Origin: Chitinophaga agri
GTDB lineage: Bacteria > Bacteroidota > Bacteroidia > Chitinophagales > Chitinophagaceae
Length of the DNA stretch: 64,000 nt
Direction: 5' to 3'
NCBI RefSeq assembly: GCF_010093065.1
Contig: NZ_CP048113.1
Span: forward strand, 7,582,001 to 7,646,000
Shown here: one piece after another, positions 9,741-18,240 of the stretch
Numbering within the stretch: position 1 is the first letter of the stretch
Layout of the letters: each line of letters opens with the position of its first letter
Notes under the pieces: model-generated
Database searches by the model: none
The model's input: only the letters and a program-made list of their open reading frames with translations
What the model was told of the DNA's origin: nothing
Program-made: the position numbers and the translations under genes

Positions 9741-10661
9741 TTATTGCGCCAGGAACCCAACTACTTCTTTCACGAAAGCGTCAGCATTCTGGAACAGCGC
9801 CGCGTGTGCTGCATCCGGATATACTACCAGACGGGCATTAGGTAAATGCTGTGACATATTGATAGCGTTCTCCACAGGAACAGGTAAGTCTTCTTTACCC
9901 TGTGCAATCAGTACCGGAATGGTTACTTGCTTTAACTCATCCAGTGCAGCCGCATTTGGTTGCGCCCAGCCTAATACTGCCTGTACCGCAGCTCCCGCAC
10001 TTTCCTGGCTAACAGCTGGATCGCGGTCGGTGGTGCGTTCGTGTACCCTGTTCCAGGATGCAGTACCCGCTTTTATACTTGCGTCAGACTTTGTAAATCC
10101 GAAGAACAGGAAGTTCTGTTCCGGTGTCAGCCCAGCACCTGCTGCCAGTAAATTAGTCAGGTTGGACAGACCTACGGCGCCTTTGGGGCCTGTACCAGTC
10201 AGGATCATTTTTTTGATCAGTTCAGGTTCAGTCAGCGCGACCTGTTGGGCGATAAAGCTACCGAGTGAGAAGCCTAATAAATTTACTTTCTTCAATCCCA
10301 TGGCTTTGATAAAGGTAGTGGCGCCTTTAGCCATATCTACAATATTATTGGGAGTTGTACCTGTTGATGCGCCTACCCCATCCAGGTCCACCAGTATCAC
10401 TTTGTAGTTCTGTGCGATACCATTGGTAACAGCAGGGTCCCAGTCATCCAGTGAACTACCTAATGGCGATAACATTAGAACAGGCGTACCTGACTGGTTG
10501 CCCAGTTCACGGTAAGCATATTTTGTACCACCAGCTTCGATGAATTTCGTTTTAGCAGTCTGGTTACTCGTATTGTCGGGTGCTGCCGGTTCACTTTTCG
10601 AGCAGGAAATAAGGCCAAGTGCGATTACAGCTGTGCTGATGAGGGTTTTGATCGTTGTCAT
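9741..10661 (-). CDS. Alpha/beta-hydrolase lipoprotein
   Basis: 306 residues. Residues 1-20 are a lipoprotein signal with lipobox LISC (lipidated Cys20), followed by a short linker; export to the periplasm or outer membrane is likely. The hydrolase fold is shown by the nucleophile elbow GFSLGS (Ser132), Asp258 in AQGKEDLPVP and His286 in YPDAAHAALF, a complete Ser-Asp-His triad. The usual HG oxyanion motif is replaced by LSPLGSS. The substrate is unknown; relatives are esterases, lipases or haloperoxidase-like enzymes. It lies between the two halves of the lanthipeptide locus, downstream of the precursor on the same strand but separated from it by a strong terminator, so a functional link is open. 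Confidence 0.85.
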   Translation of the reverse strand: MTTIKTLISTAVIALGLISCSKSEPAAPDNTSNQTAKTKFIEAGGTKYAYRELGNQSGTPVLMLSPLGSSLDDWDPAVTNGIAQNYKVILVDLDGVGASTGTTPNNIVDMAKGATTFIKAMGLKKVNLLGFSLGSFIAQQVALTEPELIKKMILTGTGPKGAVGLSNLTNLLAAGAGLTPEQNFLFFGFTKSDASIKAGTASWNRVHERTTDRDPAVSQESAGAAVQAVLGWAQPNAAALDELKQVTIPVLIAQGKEDLPVPVENAINMSQHLPNARLVVYPDAAHAALFQNADAFVKEVVGFLAQ

Positions 10662-10770
10662 GTGTGTTGTTGTTTTGATGGTTCAAAAGTCGATCGACCC
10701 TGGATGAAAGTCACGGAGAAATACCGTTAGGTGGACAAATTGGAGGGGCAATCGGGCAGATCGCATATCC

Positions 10771-10812
10771 AAAATAAAACGGGGTGTCTCTTTGTTGTAA
10801 AGAGACACCCCG
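10771..10812 (-). terminator. Strong Rho-independent terminator after the lanthipeptide precursor
   Basis: On the - strand a perfect 14-bp stem (10799-10812 with 10780-10793, loop of five bases) is followed by a T-rich tract (complement of 10771-10779). It starts 18 bases after the precursor stop codon and closes the - strand exporter/receptor/precursor unit. Confidence 0.85.
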
Positions 10813-10830
10813 TAGATGGTTTACCGTTTA

Positions 10831-11019
10831 TTATGCGCAGATAATAGTGGTGCACAGGTGGCCTTCGTCATCTGTAGCTACGGTATGTGTAGGATGGCTT
10901 TGTCCTGCGAGACCACCAGCCAGACGAGTGTTCATTTCGCTGTCAATGCTGGTTACAAAGCTTTCAATTTTAAGATCATCAATGCTCAGTTTGATCTGGG
11001 ATACCTGATTGTCTTTCAT
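10831..11019 (-). CDS. Pinensin-family class I lanthipeptide precursor (LanA)
   Basis: 62 residues, with the start at the ATG that gives the standard leader; an in-frame ATG 63 bases upstream would add an unrelated extension. The leader (about residues 1-36) has KLSIDDLKIESFVTSIDSE, matching pinensin-family leaders of Bacteroidota (L-s-x-D-D-L-K-v-x-S-F-V-T-S), and ends in LAGG at 33-36, a double-glycine site for the C39 peptidase transporter at 2220. The core, residues 37-62, has Cys56 and Cys61 plus Ser41, Thr44, Thr46, Thr49, Thr57 and Thr58 as dehydration candidates, allowing at most two thioether rings, the number reported for pinensins. The last 22 residues (from Ser41) equal the mature pinensin length as I recall it, so a second trimming step is possible. 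Last gene of the - strand unit, opposite to the modification genes. Confidence 0.87.
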   Translation of the reverse strand: MKDNQVSQIKLSIDDLKIESFVTSIDSEMNTRLAGGLAGQSHPTHTVATDDEGHLCTTIICA

Positions 11020-11087
11020 AAAATAGTATTTAATAGTTATGCCTACTGTTATGGGGTTTCGGCTTATCCCCTTATTGCGCAATGTTT

Positions 11088-13220
11088 TTATAATCTGATG
11101 CCAGCAAATATTTTACAGGAGAGGGGAGCACCCTCGATGTAGTAGTAGGTGCGTACGCCTTCTTTTATTGATCCGACCAGCATGTCGCCGCTGGAGAAGT
11201 ACCGTCTATTGGTCAGGTTGTCTGCTATAAGGCGTACATACCATTTACCATGTGTGTAGGCTACGCCACCGTCGAACTTTGTATATCCTTTCAGGTCAAA
11301 GTCCGGTGTGTAGGTGGCCGTCTTCGTGACTGTCGTATGTCCGAGACTGATGCTGATCCTGGAGATCGCTGTCAGTGGTATGCTATACTGTGCCCAGCTG
11401 TTGATGACCTGCTCAGGTGTGAAGGCCAGCTTGTTACCTTCATTTTCCTTGCGGGTGTCTTTACTGGTGATAGCATGGATATAGGCATAGTTGGCGGAAA
11501 CAGTGAGCCTTTCGGATATGCGGCCGGTGACATCTGCTTCCACACCAGTGCTGGTTGCCTGGCCGATCTGTCTTCTGAAACCGGGGTGTTCAAGGTCGGA
11601 GACGAGCAGGTTGTTTTTGATGATCCTGTATCCTGCAATACTGGTAAGAAGGCGCTGCCTGAACCACTCTTTCTTCAGGCCTGCTTCTATACTGTTCCCC
11701 CGTTGCGGATCAAACCTGTTGCCGCTGGCATCTACGCCAGACTGTGGGATGAACGACTGGTCGTACATGGCATACACGGCCAGGGAGCTGCTCAGGATGC
11801 GGGTAATGCCAAGTCTGGGAGAGAAGGCAGTTTCATCCCGTTGTGGTTGCCTGCTATTAATGGTAACAGGTGTATTGATGGTGAACCGTCCCCCGTAGTT
11901 GAATAGCCAGTTAGTGTAGATACGGCTGGTACTGTAGAAGAAAGCCGAGGTCCAGTTGTTCTCCCTGACTATCAGCGCCGGTTTGCCAGTCACTTGTACA
12001 CTGTCCTTATTCAGACCATATGCAGGATGTGTCCTGTCAAATGTGAAGGCATATAGTCCATAGGCGTTGACGTAATGGTCTTTGCTATAGTTGTAGTCGA
12101 GTCCTGCAAAGACAGTATGTTCAATATGGCTGCCGGTTTTGAATTTTCCGCTGATATACGCCTGTACAGCCGCTACACGTCCGGTTATCTCATTATGTAC
12201 AGGCAACCGGCGTGTCACGTTAGAGCTGTCAAAGTTCACCAGAGAGTAGTTGTCTGATATAAGATACCATACATTTGTGGAGTTGACAGTATACTTGGAT
12301 TGTATAGTCAACCGCAGCTGCTCATTGAACCGGTGATGGAAAGCCAGTCTGATATGCTGAGAACTGGATCCTGATTGTGGCAGATGTGGATCGCCAGCAT
12401 AGTTACTGCCGATCCGGTCTTTTAATACTTCACCTTCAGTGCCGATCTTAGTTACACTACTGCCTCCATCTGATCGCATGTCTATGAGGTTGTATTCTGC
12501 CAATACATAGGTATCAGGATTGAAGTTATAGCGGACCACCGGCGCAATGACGTATTTCTTTGTCTGCAGAAAGTCCTGGAAACTCTGCTGCTGCTGCCAT
12601 ACACCATTCAGCCGGTATGAAAGGCCTTTGTCCTTCGTTATACTGCCAATATCAGCAGAGGCCCGCCAGAGACCGAACCCACCGCCAGCCAGTTCCAGTT
12701 GTCTGATGCGTTGCGCTTTGGGTACCTTGGTGGTGATGTTGATACTACCTCCCGGATCGCCGGAAGAGATGAGGAAGCCTGCGGGCCCTTTAATAAAGTC
12801 AACCCGTTCAATTAAAGCAGCATCGTCAACAATAGCGCCCATCGTACTACGTTGCGGCATACCATTTATATAGGTCTCAGCATTGAATCCCCGCATCATG
12901 ACAGTAGCGGAGGCGTCGAAAACGGAACTGTTGTAACCGATCTTTACGCCACTGGCATTGCGGACAATATCCTTCATGTCAATCCCCCCCTGTTCCCTGA
13001 TCAGGTCAGCTGTTACACCCGTTATATTCTGTGGTATTTCAAGCAGTCGTCCTTCGAGTCTTAACACCGGTGACATACTATCAGCCTTCATACTTTTTTT
13101 ACTTTCCATTACCTGAAATTCCTTCAGGTGTTGTTTGCGCAGGCTGTCTGCCTGCTGTTGGGCCTGTGTTTGCAGGACGAAAAGCGATAAGCAGCAGGAA
13201 ATAGGTATTGATGTTTTCAT
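11088..13220 (-). CDS. TonB-dependent outer membrane receptor (siderophore-receptor type)
   Basis: 710 residues from the chosen start. An upstream in-frame start (13346) would overlap the ABC permease gene and precede no signal peptide; the ATG at 13220 (or 13226) gives a clear signal sequence ending in LQTQAQ. The plug domain begins around RLLEIPQNITGVTADLI and continues with GGIDMKDIVRNASGVKIG, typical of the siderophore-receptor branch; the remainder is a 22-strand barrel pattern ending in an aromatic/hydrophobic strand (FAGIRL). TonB receptors import ligands or relay signals. It is 26 bases after the ABC-2 permease and 68 bases before the precursor, all on one strand. Possible roles are self-uptake, sensing or protection; none can be decided from sequence. 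Confidence 0.87.
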   Translation of the reverse strand: MKTSIPISCCLSLFVLQTQAQQQADSLRKQHLKEFQVMESKKSMKADSMSPVLRLEGRLLEIPQNITGVTADLIREQGGIDMKDIVRNASGVKIGYNSSVFDASATVMMRGFNAETYINGMPQRSTMGAIVDDAALIERVDFIKGPAGFLISSGDPGGSINITTKVPKAQRIRQLELAGGGFGLWRASADIGSITKDKGLSYRLNGVWQQQQSFQDFLQTKKYVIAPVVRYNFNPDTYVLAEYNLIDMRSDGGSSVTKIGTEGEVLKDRIGSNYAGDPHLPQSGSSSQHIRLAFHHRFNEQLRLTIQSKYTVNSTNVWYLISDNYSLVNFDSSNVTRRLPVHNEITGRVAAVQAYISGKFKTGSHIEHTVFAGLDYNYSKDHYVNAYGLYAFTFDRTHPAYGLNKDSVQVTGKPALIVRENNWTSAFFYSTSRIYTNWLFNYGGRFTINTPVTINSRQPQRDETAFSPRLGITRILSSSLAVYAMYDQSFIPQSGVDASGNRFDPQRGNSIEAGLKKEWFRQRLLTSIAGYRIIKNNLLVSDLEHPGFRRQIGQATSTGVEADVTGRISERLTVSANYAYIHAITSKDTRKENEGNKLAFTPEQVINSWAQYSIPLTAISRISISLGHTTVTKTATYTPDFDLKGYTKFDGGVAYTHGKWYVRLIADNLTNRRYFSSGDMLVGSIKEGVRTYYYIEGAPLSCKIFAGIRL

Positions 13221-13246
13221 CAACATAAATGTTTGTAATAATTGGT

Positions 13247-14695
13247 TTAAATACGGTGTTTCAGGAGTTTCTTTTCCAGTACCACTGTTCCTGCCAGTAG
13301 TAGTATAATAGCAAGTGACAGCATATAGCAAATCCCCCAAAACCATTGCCGGCTGCTATCTGAAGAATAGGAATGATCGTAGACGGGCATTGATCTGTAA
13401 TCATCCGCCGTAAATGGTTTGTTATTGAAGTGGAATGGATACAGGAACGATTGCCATCTTTTCCGGAATAGCGCCGCCTGTGAGTTGAAGTGGTCATAGT
13501 CACTGACGTCCGTACGGGCGATGCTGTTCAGCAATGCCTGCGCATAGACCGGTGGGTCATACCGGTATGACGCAACGAGCAGCTGTAGGTCATGTGCCTG
13601 TATCGTTCTGACGCTGGAAAGTTCTCGTTGCATCCGCCTCGATACCACTTCATAATAGGCCATCATGCGGCGGGTGCTGCCCGTACTGGTATCGTAGGCA
13701 TTGGCATTACGATAGACAGGATAATAGGTATAAAAGCTATCCAGCAATTGTTGTTGTGGCCAGTCCCACGTCTCCCATTCAATTTCCCGCTGACGCGATG
13801 CGTAGTTAGCTGTATGGTTGTCGGCATCCTGGTGATCGAGCCGTAAATGAAGCAGGGAAGGAAGTACCATGAGGAGTAACAGCCAGGTGCATAACATTGT
13901 CATCATATTAAGGACAGCGCCGGCATTCCATGACAGGATAAACCAGATGATACCTGTCCACACACCCAGGTAGGCTCCACTGACCGCCAGCCAGGCTATT
14001 GTTTCCCTCCCGGGCAAACTGCCTGTATATATTATACTGATGAGTAGAATAATGACAAGGCAGCACATGATTAGCAGATATCTCAGCAATAGGCGGAAGA
14101 AAAGGATGCCGGTAATGCTGCCTTTCTGTGTTACGAGCAGCGATAGCGTGCCTTGTTCTTTTTCCTGTGCGAGCAGGTTGTAGCTGATGCAGATCAGTGC
14201 GAGCGGCAACAGGTAGATGATCAGAAAGGAAACGTCAAAGCTGCCGGCCAGCAGGTGCTGTGGATTGTTGACTTTTTCTTCAGCAGGGATGTACTGCTGT
14301 TTAATGGTCACGGGGATGTAGTAGGTAGCGATATCGCTCATGCCTGTAGCCAGCACAGAGAAGGCTGTTGGCGGATGTATCGCTGTCCTGTGTAGTTTAT
14401 AGTCAATCACTGCCGGATGTGTAGCCGCCAGGTACGTTGCTTTTCCTTCTGGTGAAGCCGTGTCGGCATGCAGTCCGCTATATAACTTTTCGTAGGCGAT
14501 CGTATAGTCCCTCCGGATACTGTCCAGGGTGTTCAGCTGGCTTGTACGGCGGTGATGACCGAACGAAAGCGCGGCCATTCCCGCTGATATGATGATCAGT
14601 ACCAATACAGGTAATGTGCCTGTCCGGAGCAGCATACGGAGTTCGAATGCAATGATCTGTAACCAGGTATAGATTTGATTATTCAACGCTCGCAT
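13247..14695 (-). CDS. ABC-2 type permease, DUF3526-like (second subunit)
   Basis: 482 residues. One N-terminal transmembrane segment (about 27-47), a ~120-residue periplasmic domain with HPAVIDYKLHRTAIHPPTAF, then a membrane block from ~155 to 285 that contains the conserved cytoplasmic SYNLLAQEKEQGTLSLL signature, another long extracytoplasmic region and a last hydrophobic segment near the C-terminus. The QEKEQGTL motif marks the DUF3526/ABC-2 permeases, which pair with a separate ATPase. It overlaps the upstream paralogous permease by 17 bases. Together with that gene and the ATPase it forms a LanFEG-like exporter, by context a candidate for producer immunity. Confidence 0.85.
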   Translation of the reverse strand: MRALNNQIYTWLQIIAFELRMLLRTGTLPVLVLIIISAGMAALSFGHHRRTSQLNTLDSIRRDYTIAYEKLYSGLHADTASPEGKATYLAATHPAVIDYKLHRTAIHPPTAFSVLATGMSDIATYYIPVTIKQQYIPAEEKVNNPQHLLAGSFDVSFLIIYLLPLALICISYNLLAQEKEQGTLSLLVTQKGSITGILFFRLLLRYLLIMCCLVIILLISIIYTGSLPGRETIAWLAVSGAYLGVWTGIIWFILSWNAGAVLNMMTMLCTWLLLLMVLPSLLHLRLDHQDADNHTANYASRQREIEWETWDWPQQQLLDSFYTYYPVYRNANAYDTSTGSTRRMMAYYEVVSRRMQRELSSVRTIQAHDLQLLVASYRYDPPVYAQALLNSIARTDVSDYDHFNSQAALFRKRWQSFLYPFHFNNKPFTADDYRSMPVYDHSYSSDSSRQWFWGICYMLSLAIILLLAGTVVLEKKLLKHRI

Positions 14696-16109
14696 AGTGT
14701 GTGATAATTTGTAACAGGCAAATAGAAATTATCAGCCATGCCAGTAAGGCCGCTATCATAGGCCATTGATGCTGTAGCACGAATCCAAGCTCCGGCGGTG
14801 TGTATTGAAAAGCTGGCATAGTACGGTAGAATGCGGTGGTGGCTGCTACCTGCTGCGCATCTTCCTGCTGACTCGCTGTTGCAAGCAGGTGATTCAGCCG
14901 CCGTATGAAGTCATTCCTGTAAGCGCTGGCGGCTTTATAAAAGTGCTGTTGCTGTAGATAACCAGTACCACACAGATCCATAGATATACTATGGACGGCC
15001 ATATAGGGATCAATAAAGGCCAGGTAAGAGTTAAACGTATTCTGAGCCTGTATAATGCTATCTGTTTTGGCGGCATAGGTATCATAGACCATTTGTGTAT
15101 AGTCTTCGCTGGCTTGCATGAGAATGGCGTTCAGGTTCACGGGAAGCTGCTCTATACTTTCAGCATGGTATTGTTGGAGTGTTGCATCAATGACCTGTTG
15201 TTGCCGTTGTTCCCGGGAAGAGTGACCATCAATGCCGGTTTTGATCGCTTTCTCTATTTTTTCCTGTAGCCAGTACCGGGAGGGTAAAGGGTATTGTTCC
15301 GCAGCTATACCAGCGCCCAGGCGTGGCACCATGATATTCCAGCAAAGCCAGATACCTGTCAGCAGGAGAAGTGATTGCCGGGCGTTCCGCGCGAATGCAG
15401 ATACAGCTACTGCCAGTAGTACAAAGATGCTGACGTAGATGGCATAGATAAGGATCAATAACAGCAACCGCATGTAGGTGGAGATAGTTGTTGTATACAG
15501 ATCACTTATGAACAGTAAAGGAAGATACATCAGTAAACTCACCAGCAGTATTCCGTTAATGGCGGTGAGCTGATATTTTACTTTACTCCGGATAATATGT
15601 GTCTGTGTGGATCCCTGAATGAGGAGTAGTTTTAATGTTCCGGTGCTTTTTTCCTGCAGGTAACTATTGTAGCAGGCAAAGATGATCAGCAGCGGCAGGA
15701 AGAGCAATAGTACGTTAGCAGGCGTGAGTGCTCCGAAACGAAGATATGTGTCCGCAACCCGTAATGCAGGAGTGGCCATGCTATGCTGCTGGTGCGCCTC
15801 AATACGTAAGGAAGAACCTGTAAAGTGTTCCATTCCGTTATCAAAGCTGCTCAGCAGGGACACCGGTTTAAATATATAGGTACCAAAATGAGCCGCACTA
15901 TGCGGATCACCGGTTTGCAGTTGTTCCCATTGCTGCCGGAAATGCAGATTGGCAGTCTGACGTGCCCGCATAGTCTGGGCCGCCTGGTGATGTGTCCGCG
16001 CAAAGGCAATACCCATCAGCAGTATCATTATGAGCAGGGCGGCAGGTAGCGTATAGGTACGCAGTCCCGTCAGCCACTCTTTGGTTGTGAGTAGTAGCAA
16101 CATGTTCAT
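14679..16109 (-). CDS. ABC-2 type permease, DUF3526-like (first subunit)
   Basis: 476 residues, a diverged paralogue of the following permease with the same plan: transmembrane segment near 18-35, periplasmic domain with DPHSAAHFGTYIFKPVSLLS, membrane block with the motif CYNSYLQEKSTGTLKLLLIQ, a second external domain and a C-terminal membrane segment. Proteins of this type form heterodimers with a second permease and are energised by a cytoplasmic ATPase, here encoded 18 bases upstream. Large external domains suggest contact with a periplasmic or membrane-bound substrate. Location in the lanthipeptide locus suggests immunity or peptide export, by inference. Confidence 0.85.
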   Translation of the reverse strand: MNMLLLLTTKEWLTGLRTYTLPAALLIMILLMGIAFARTHHQAAQTMRARQTANLHFRQQWEQLQTGDPHSAAHFGTYIFKPVSLLSSFDNGMEHFTGSSLRIEAHQQHSMATPALRVADTYLRFGALTPANVLLLFLPLLIIFACYNSYLQEKSTGTLKLLLIQGSTQTHIIRSKVKYQLTAINGILLVSLLMYLPLLFISDLYTTTISTYMRLLLLILIYAIYVSIFVLLAVAVSAFARNARQSLLLLTGIWLCWNIMVPRLGAGIAAEQYPLPSRYWLQEKIEKAIKTGIDGHSSREQRQQQVIDATLQQYHAESIEQLPVNLNAILMQASEDYTQMVYDTYAAKTDSIIQAQNTFNSYLAFIDPYMAVHSISMDLCGTGYLQQQHFYKAASAYRNDFIRRLNHLLATASQQEDAQQVAATTAFYRTMPAFQYTPPELGFVLQHQWPMIAALLAWLIISICLLQIITHYASVE

Positions 16110-16127
16110 GAAATATGTATGGTAAAG

Positions 16128-16832
16128 TCAGACGGTGCGCATGTGCTCCATATAGATGTGTTCCAGGGTATAGTGATCAACTGCATCTGCTTCCATTGAG
16201 GTGATCAGCCGTCCGTTTTTCATAATACCTATATGTGAGGCTACTTCTCTGGCACGGTACAGATCGTGTGTAGCCATTAGTACGGCCCGTCCTTCATCAC
16301 TAAAGCGCCGGAGAAGTGCAGAGAATTCGTTACTTGCATGCGGATCCAGTCCGGAGGTAGGTTCATCCAGCAGGAGGGCCGCTGCACCCTTGGCGGTAGC
16401 AATAGCAATACCCACTTTCTGACGCATACCTTTGGAGTATGTTTTAACGCTTCTGTTGACAGCATTTTCGGGTACACCAGCATCATACAGTAATTCAGTA
16501 TAGTGATCGCGATGGAGATGCTTACCCGTCAGTGAGTGAAAGAATACAAGATTTTCCAGTCCTGTCAGGTGCGGATATAGCATGACTGTTTCCGGAATGT
16601 AGGCAATATGCCGTCTGGCTTCGTTAACTGACGCTACAACATCAATGCCATTGACCAGGGCACTGCCTTCCGTTGGCTTGAGGAAGCCAAGGAAGCAGTT
16701 GATGGTAGTCGTCTTGCCTGCACCATTAGGTCCCAGCAAACAGTATATTTCACATTTTTGTACAGTAAGGTCAAGCGCATGCAGCGCTGTATGCCGGCCA
16801 AATCTTTTGGTCAGCGCAATAGCTTGCAACAT
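16128..16832 (-). CDS. ABC transporter ATP-binding protein (LanF-like)
   Basis: 234 residues, a single ATPase domain of the CcmA/ABC-2 exporter group. Walker A GPNGAGKT at 34-41, signature YSKGMRQ at 132-138, Walker B LLLDE at 153-157 followed by PTSGLDPHAS, and a late His in MATHDLYRA. The Q-loop position reads YIPE, as often in this subfamily. It supplies energy to the two DUF3526-like permeases that follow on the same strand and, with them, resembles LanFEG immunity exporters of lantibiotic producers. Confidence 0.9.
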   Translation of the reverse strand: MLQAIALTKRFGRHTALHALDLTVQKCEIYCLLGPNGAGKTTTINCFLGFLKPTEGSALVNGIDVVASVNEARRHIAYIPETVMLYPHLTGLENLVFFHSLTGKHLHRDHYTELLYDAGVPENAVNRSVKTYSKGMRQKVGIAIATAKGAAALLLDEPTSGLDPHASNEFSALLRRFSDEGRAVLMATHDLYRAREVASHIGIMKNGRLITSMEADAVDHYTLEHIYMEHMRTV

Positions 16833-16884
16833 AGCATTATAGGAATGCGGTTATAAAGGGGATGTCAGAAAAGTGTGTGTAGCG

Positions 16885-17217
16885 TTAATTACGGGAAGTG
16901 GGAGGGCCTCTGTCCGGCTGCGTATCTTTAAACAGCTGAGAAGGTATATATAGATATGGTGTGTCTTCAGTGATATAATAAAATGCGGGCTCCTGTATGG
17001 CCGGTATCAATGGTACTACCGCATCTTTGGAAAGATTGTAATCACAGATCGTACAGTCATGCGTATGGTGTAGAGCCGGTGTGGAGGTCGCCGTTTTACA
17101 CTTTACAGAAATGGTGTCATGACGATGGAAAGCTTTCACGCCCTGTACATACACTAATGCGGCCATGAAGAGAAAGGCCGTTAGTTTTTGTATGAATGTA
17201 TGTCGGGTTGAACGCAT
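16885..17217 (-). CDS. Small exported His/Cys-rich protein of unknown function
   Basis: 110 residues. Residues 1-~30 look like a signal peptide or single membrane anchor (basic start, FLFMAALVYVQGVKA). The rest has a cluster of possible metal ligands: AFHRHD, then CKTATSTPALHHTHDCTICD with two Cys and three His within a few residues. This His/Cys arrangement resembles small Bacteroidota proteins found near metal or haem genes, but I do not recognise a named family. It precedes the ABC ATPase by 52 bases on the same strand and may be the first gene of the exporter/receptor/precursor operon. A promoter-like sequence lies directly upstream. Confidence 0.6.
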   Translation of the reverse strand: MRSTRHTFIQKLTAFLFMAALVYVQGVKAFHRHDTISVKCKTATSTPALHHTHDCTICDYNLSKDAVVPLIPAIQEPAFYYITEDTPYLYIPSQLFKDTQPDRGPPTSRN

Positions 17218-17221
17218 AGCA

Positions 17222-17252
17222 TAAAGATATATAAATGTAACTATGTTGCAAA
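17222..17252 (-). promoter_or_regulatory. Bacteroidota-type promoter candidate for the - strand operon
   Basis: On the - strand TTTG (complement of 17249-17252), a 19-base spacer and TATCTTTA (complement of 17222-17229), one base off the TAnnTTTG consensus of the Bacteroidota housekeeping sigma factor. The spacing is the canonical one. The expected start site would fall almost on the ATG at 17217, so the message would be nearly leaderless or the real start codon is later. Confidence 0.45.
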
Positions 17253-17300
17253 AAAATAAAAGAGATATTTTTTCAGGAACATCGCCTGATCGTAAGGTCT

Positions 17301-18134
17301 TTATTGTGCATAAGCGTTTAATGCTGTCAGTGCATCACTGATCTTTTTTGCCCAGCGAGCCTGTGCGTCGGCATTCAGGCCGTGTTGCGTTTCTGCGTCG
17401 TACAAGGTTTGTTGCTCACGGTACAGATCATACGTTTGTAGGAAAGCTTCTTTTGAGATGCTGGTGGCACTGGCGGGTGTTAGCGCTGCGATAGCCAGTG
17501 TTTTTCGCAGACTTCTGGCATATGCTTCACAAAGGTCGAAATGTAATTGTTCATGCGCGAGGAGGGAGGGACTTTGCTGCCCGTCTCTTACGCTGCTCTG
17601 GTAACAGATAAATTCACTGGTAACGGTTACATTGGCTTTACCCGGTGCGTGTAAGGTATCTACCCGGATGCCGAAGCGGCAGGAGGTCCTTGCGCCGACA
17701 TTAAGCTGACGGATCGTATTGGGATTGCCTTTATAATCATCCCAGGTTAATGGCCTGTCCGGACTCCAGGTAAATTTACGTTCATATGCTTTGGGGTCGT
17801 CTACTTTATACAGGTAAGCGCTGATCTGGTCACAGCGATGTTCCCTGTCAGGTGTACTATAGCTGGTTATTTTAATAACATTGGCGCCACGGGTCCTGGC
17901 AGTCTGTTTCATTCGCAACAGGATGTCATCGTATGCACAGGCTGGAGCGATGGTATTGTCTGTTGAATGCAGGACACCGGCTTTTTGTCCGCTGCTGAAA
18001 CGGTCTTCTTTCTCCAGTACCAGCACGAAAGCGGTATCAGGAAGGGGAGACAGGGAAGTATATTCCACAGTGCGGAGTCGGGGAGAACAGGCAATGATGC
18101 AGATGGCCGGTAAAAGATAAAGTAGTTTTCTCAT
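17301..18134 (-). CDS. DUF922 putative zinc-dependent protease lipoprotein
   Basis: 277 residues. Lipoprotein signal at 1-16 (ICIIAC, lipidated Cys16). The C-terminal half contains the DUF922 hallmarks: FTWSPDRPLTWDDYKG at 121-136 and the metal motif LLAHEQLHFDLCEAYAR, an HExxH-type site with His194, Glu195 and His198. DUF922 is annotated as a secreted Zn-dependent protease family; activity is not proven for most members. The segment between residues 25 and 115 is less conserved. It lies 83 bases upstream of the small His/Cys-rich gene on the same strand and could be cotranscribed with it or independent. Confidence 0.8.
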   Translation of the reverse strand: MRKLLYLLPAICIIACSPRLRTVEYTSLSPLPDTAFVLVLEKEDRFSSGQKAGVLHSTDNTIAPACAYDDILLRMKQTARTRGANVIKITSYSTPDREHRCDQISAYLYKVDDPKAYERKFTWSPDRPLTWDDYKGNPNTIRQLNVGARTSCRFGIRVDTLHAPGKANVTVTSEFICYQSSVRDGQQSPSLLAHEQLHFDLCEAYARSLRKTLAIAALTPASATSISKEAFLQTYDLYREQQTLYDAETQHGLNADAQARWAKKISDALTALNAYAQ

Positions 18135-18240
18135 GAATGAATCAGCTATTAATCGTCTGTCGGGGGTGGTATAGCAGTAATCAGTTCATTGTAAGGTACA
18201 GAAAATATGCCTGATCTCATCCGGTCATCTGCGGATGTGC

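Noticed and set aside
9721..10407. Open frame of 228 codons on the + strand opposite the alpha/beta hydrolase
   Set aside because: Antisense to a gene with a full catalytic triad and lipobox; its own translation has no recognisable domain.
11250..11906. Open frame of 218 codons on the + strand inside the TonB receptor gene
   Set aside because: Antisense shadow of a clearly conserved receptor; no family features.
13221..13346. Longer N-terminus of the TonB receptor
   Set aside because: It would overlap the permease gene and bury the signal peptide 42 residues inside the protein.
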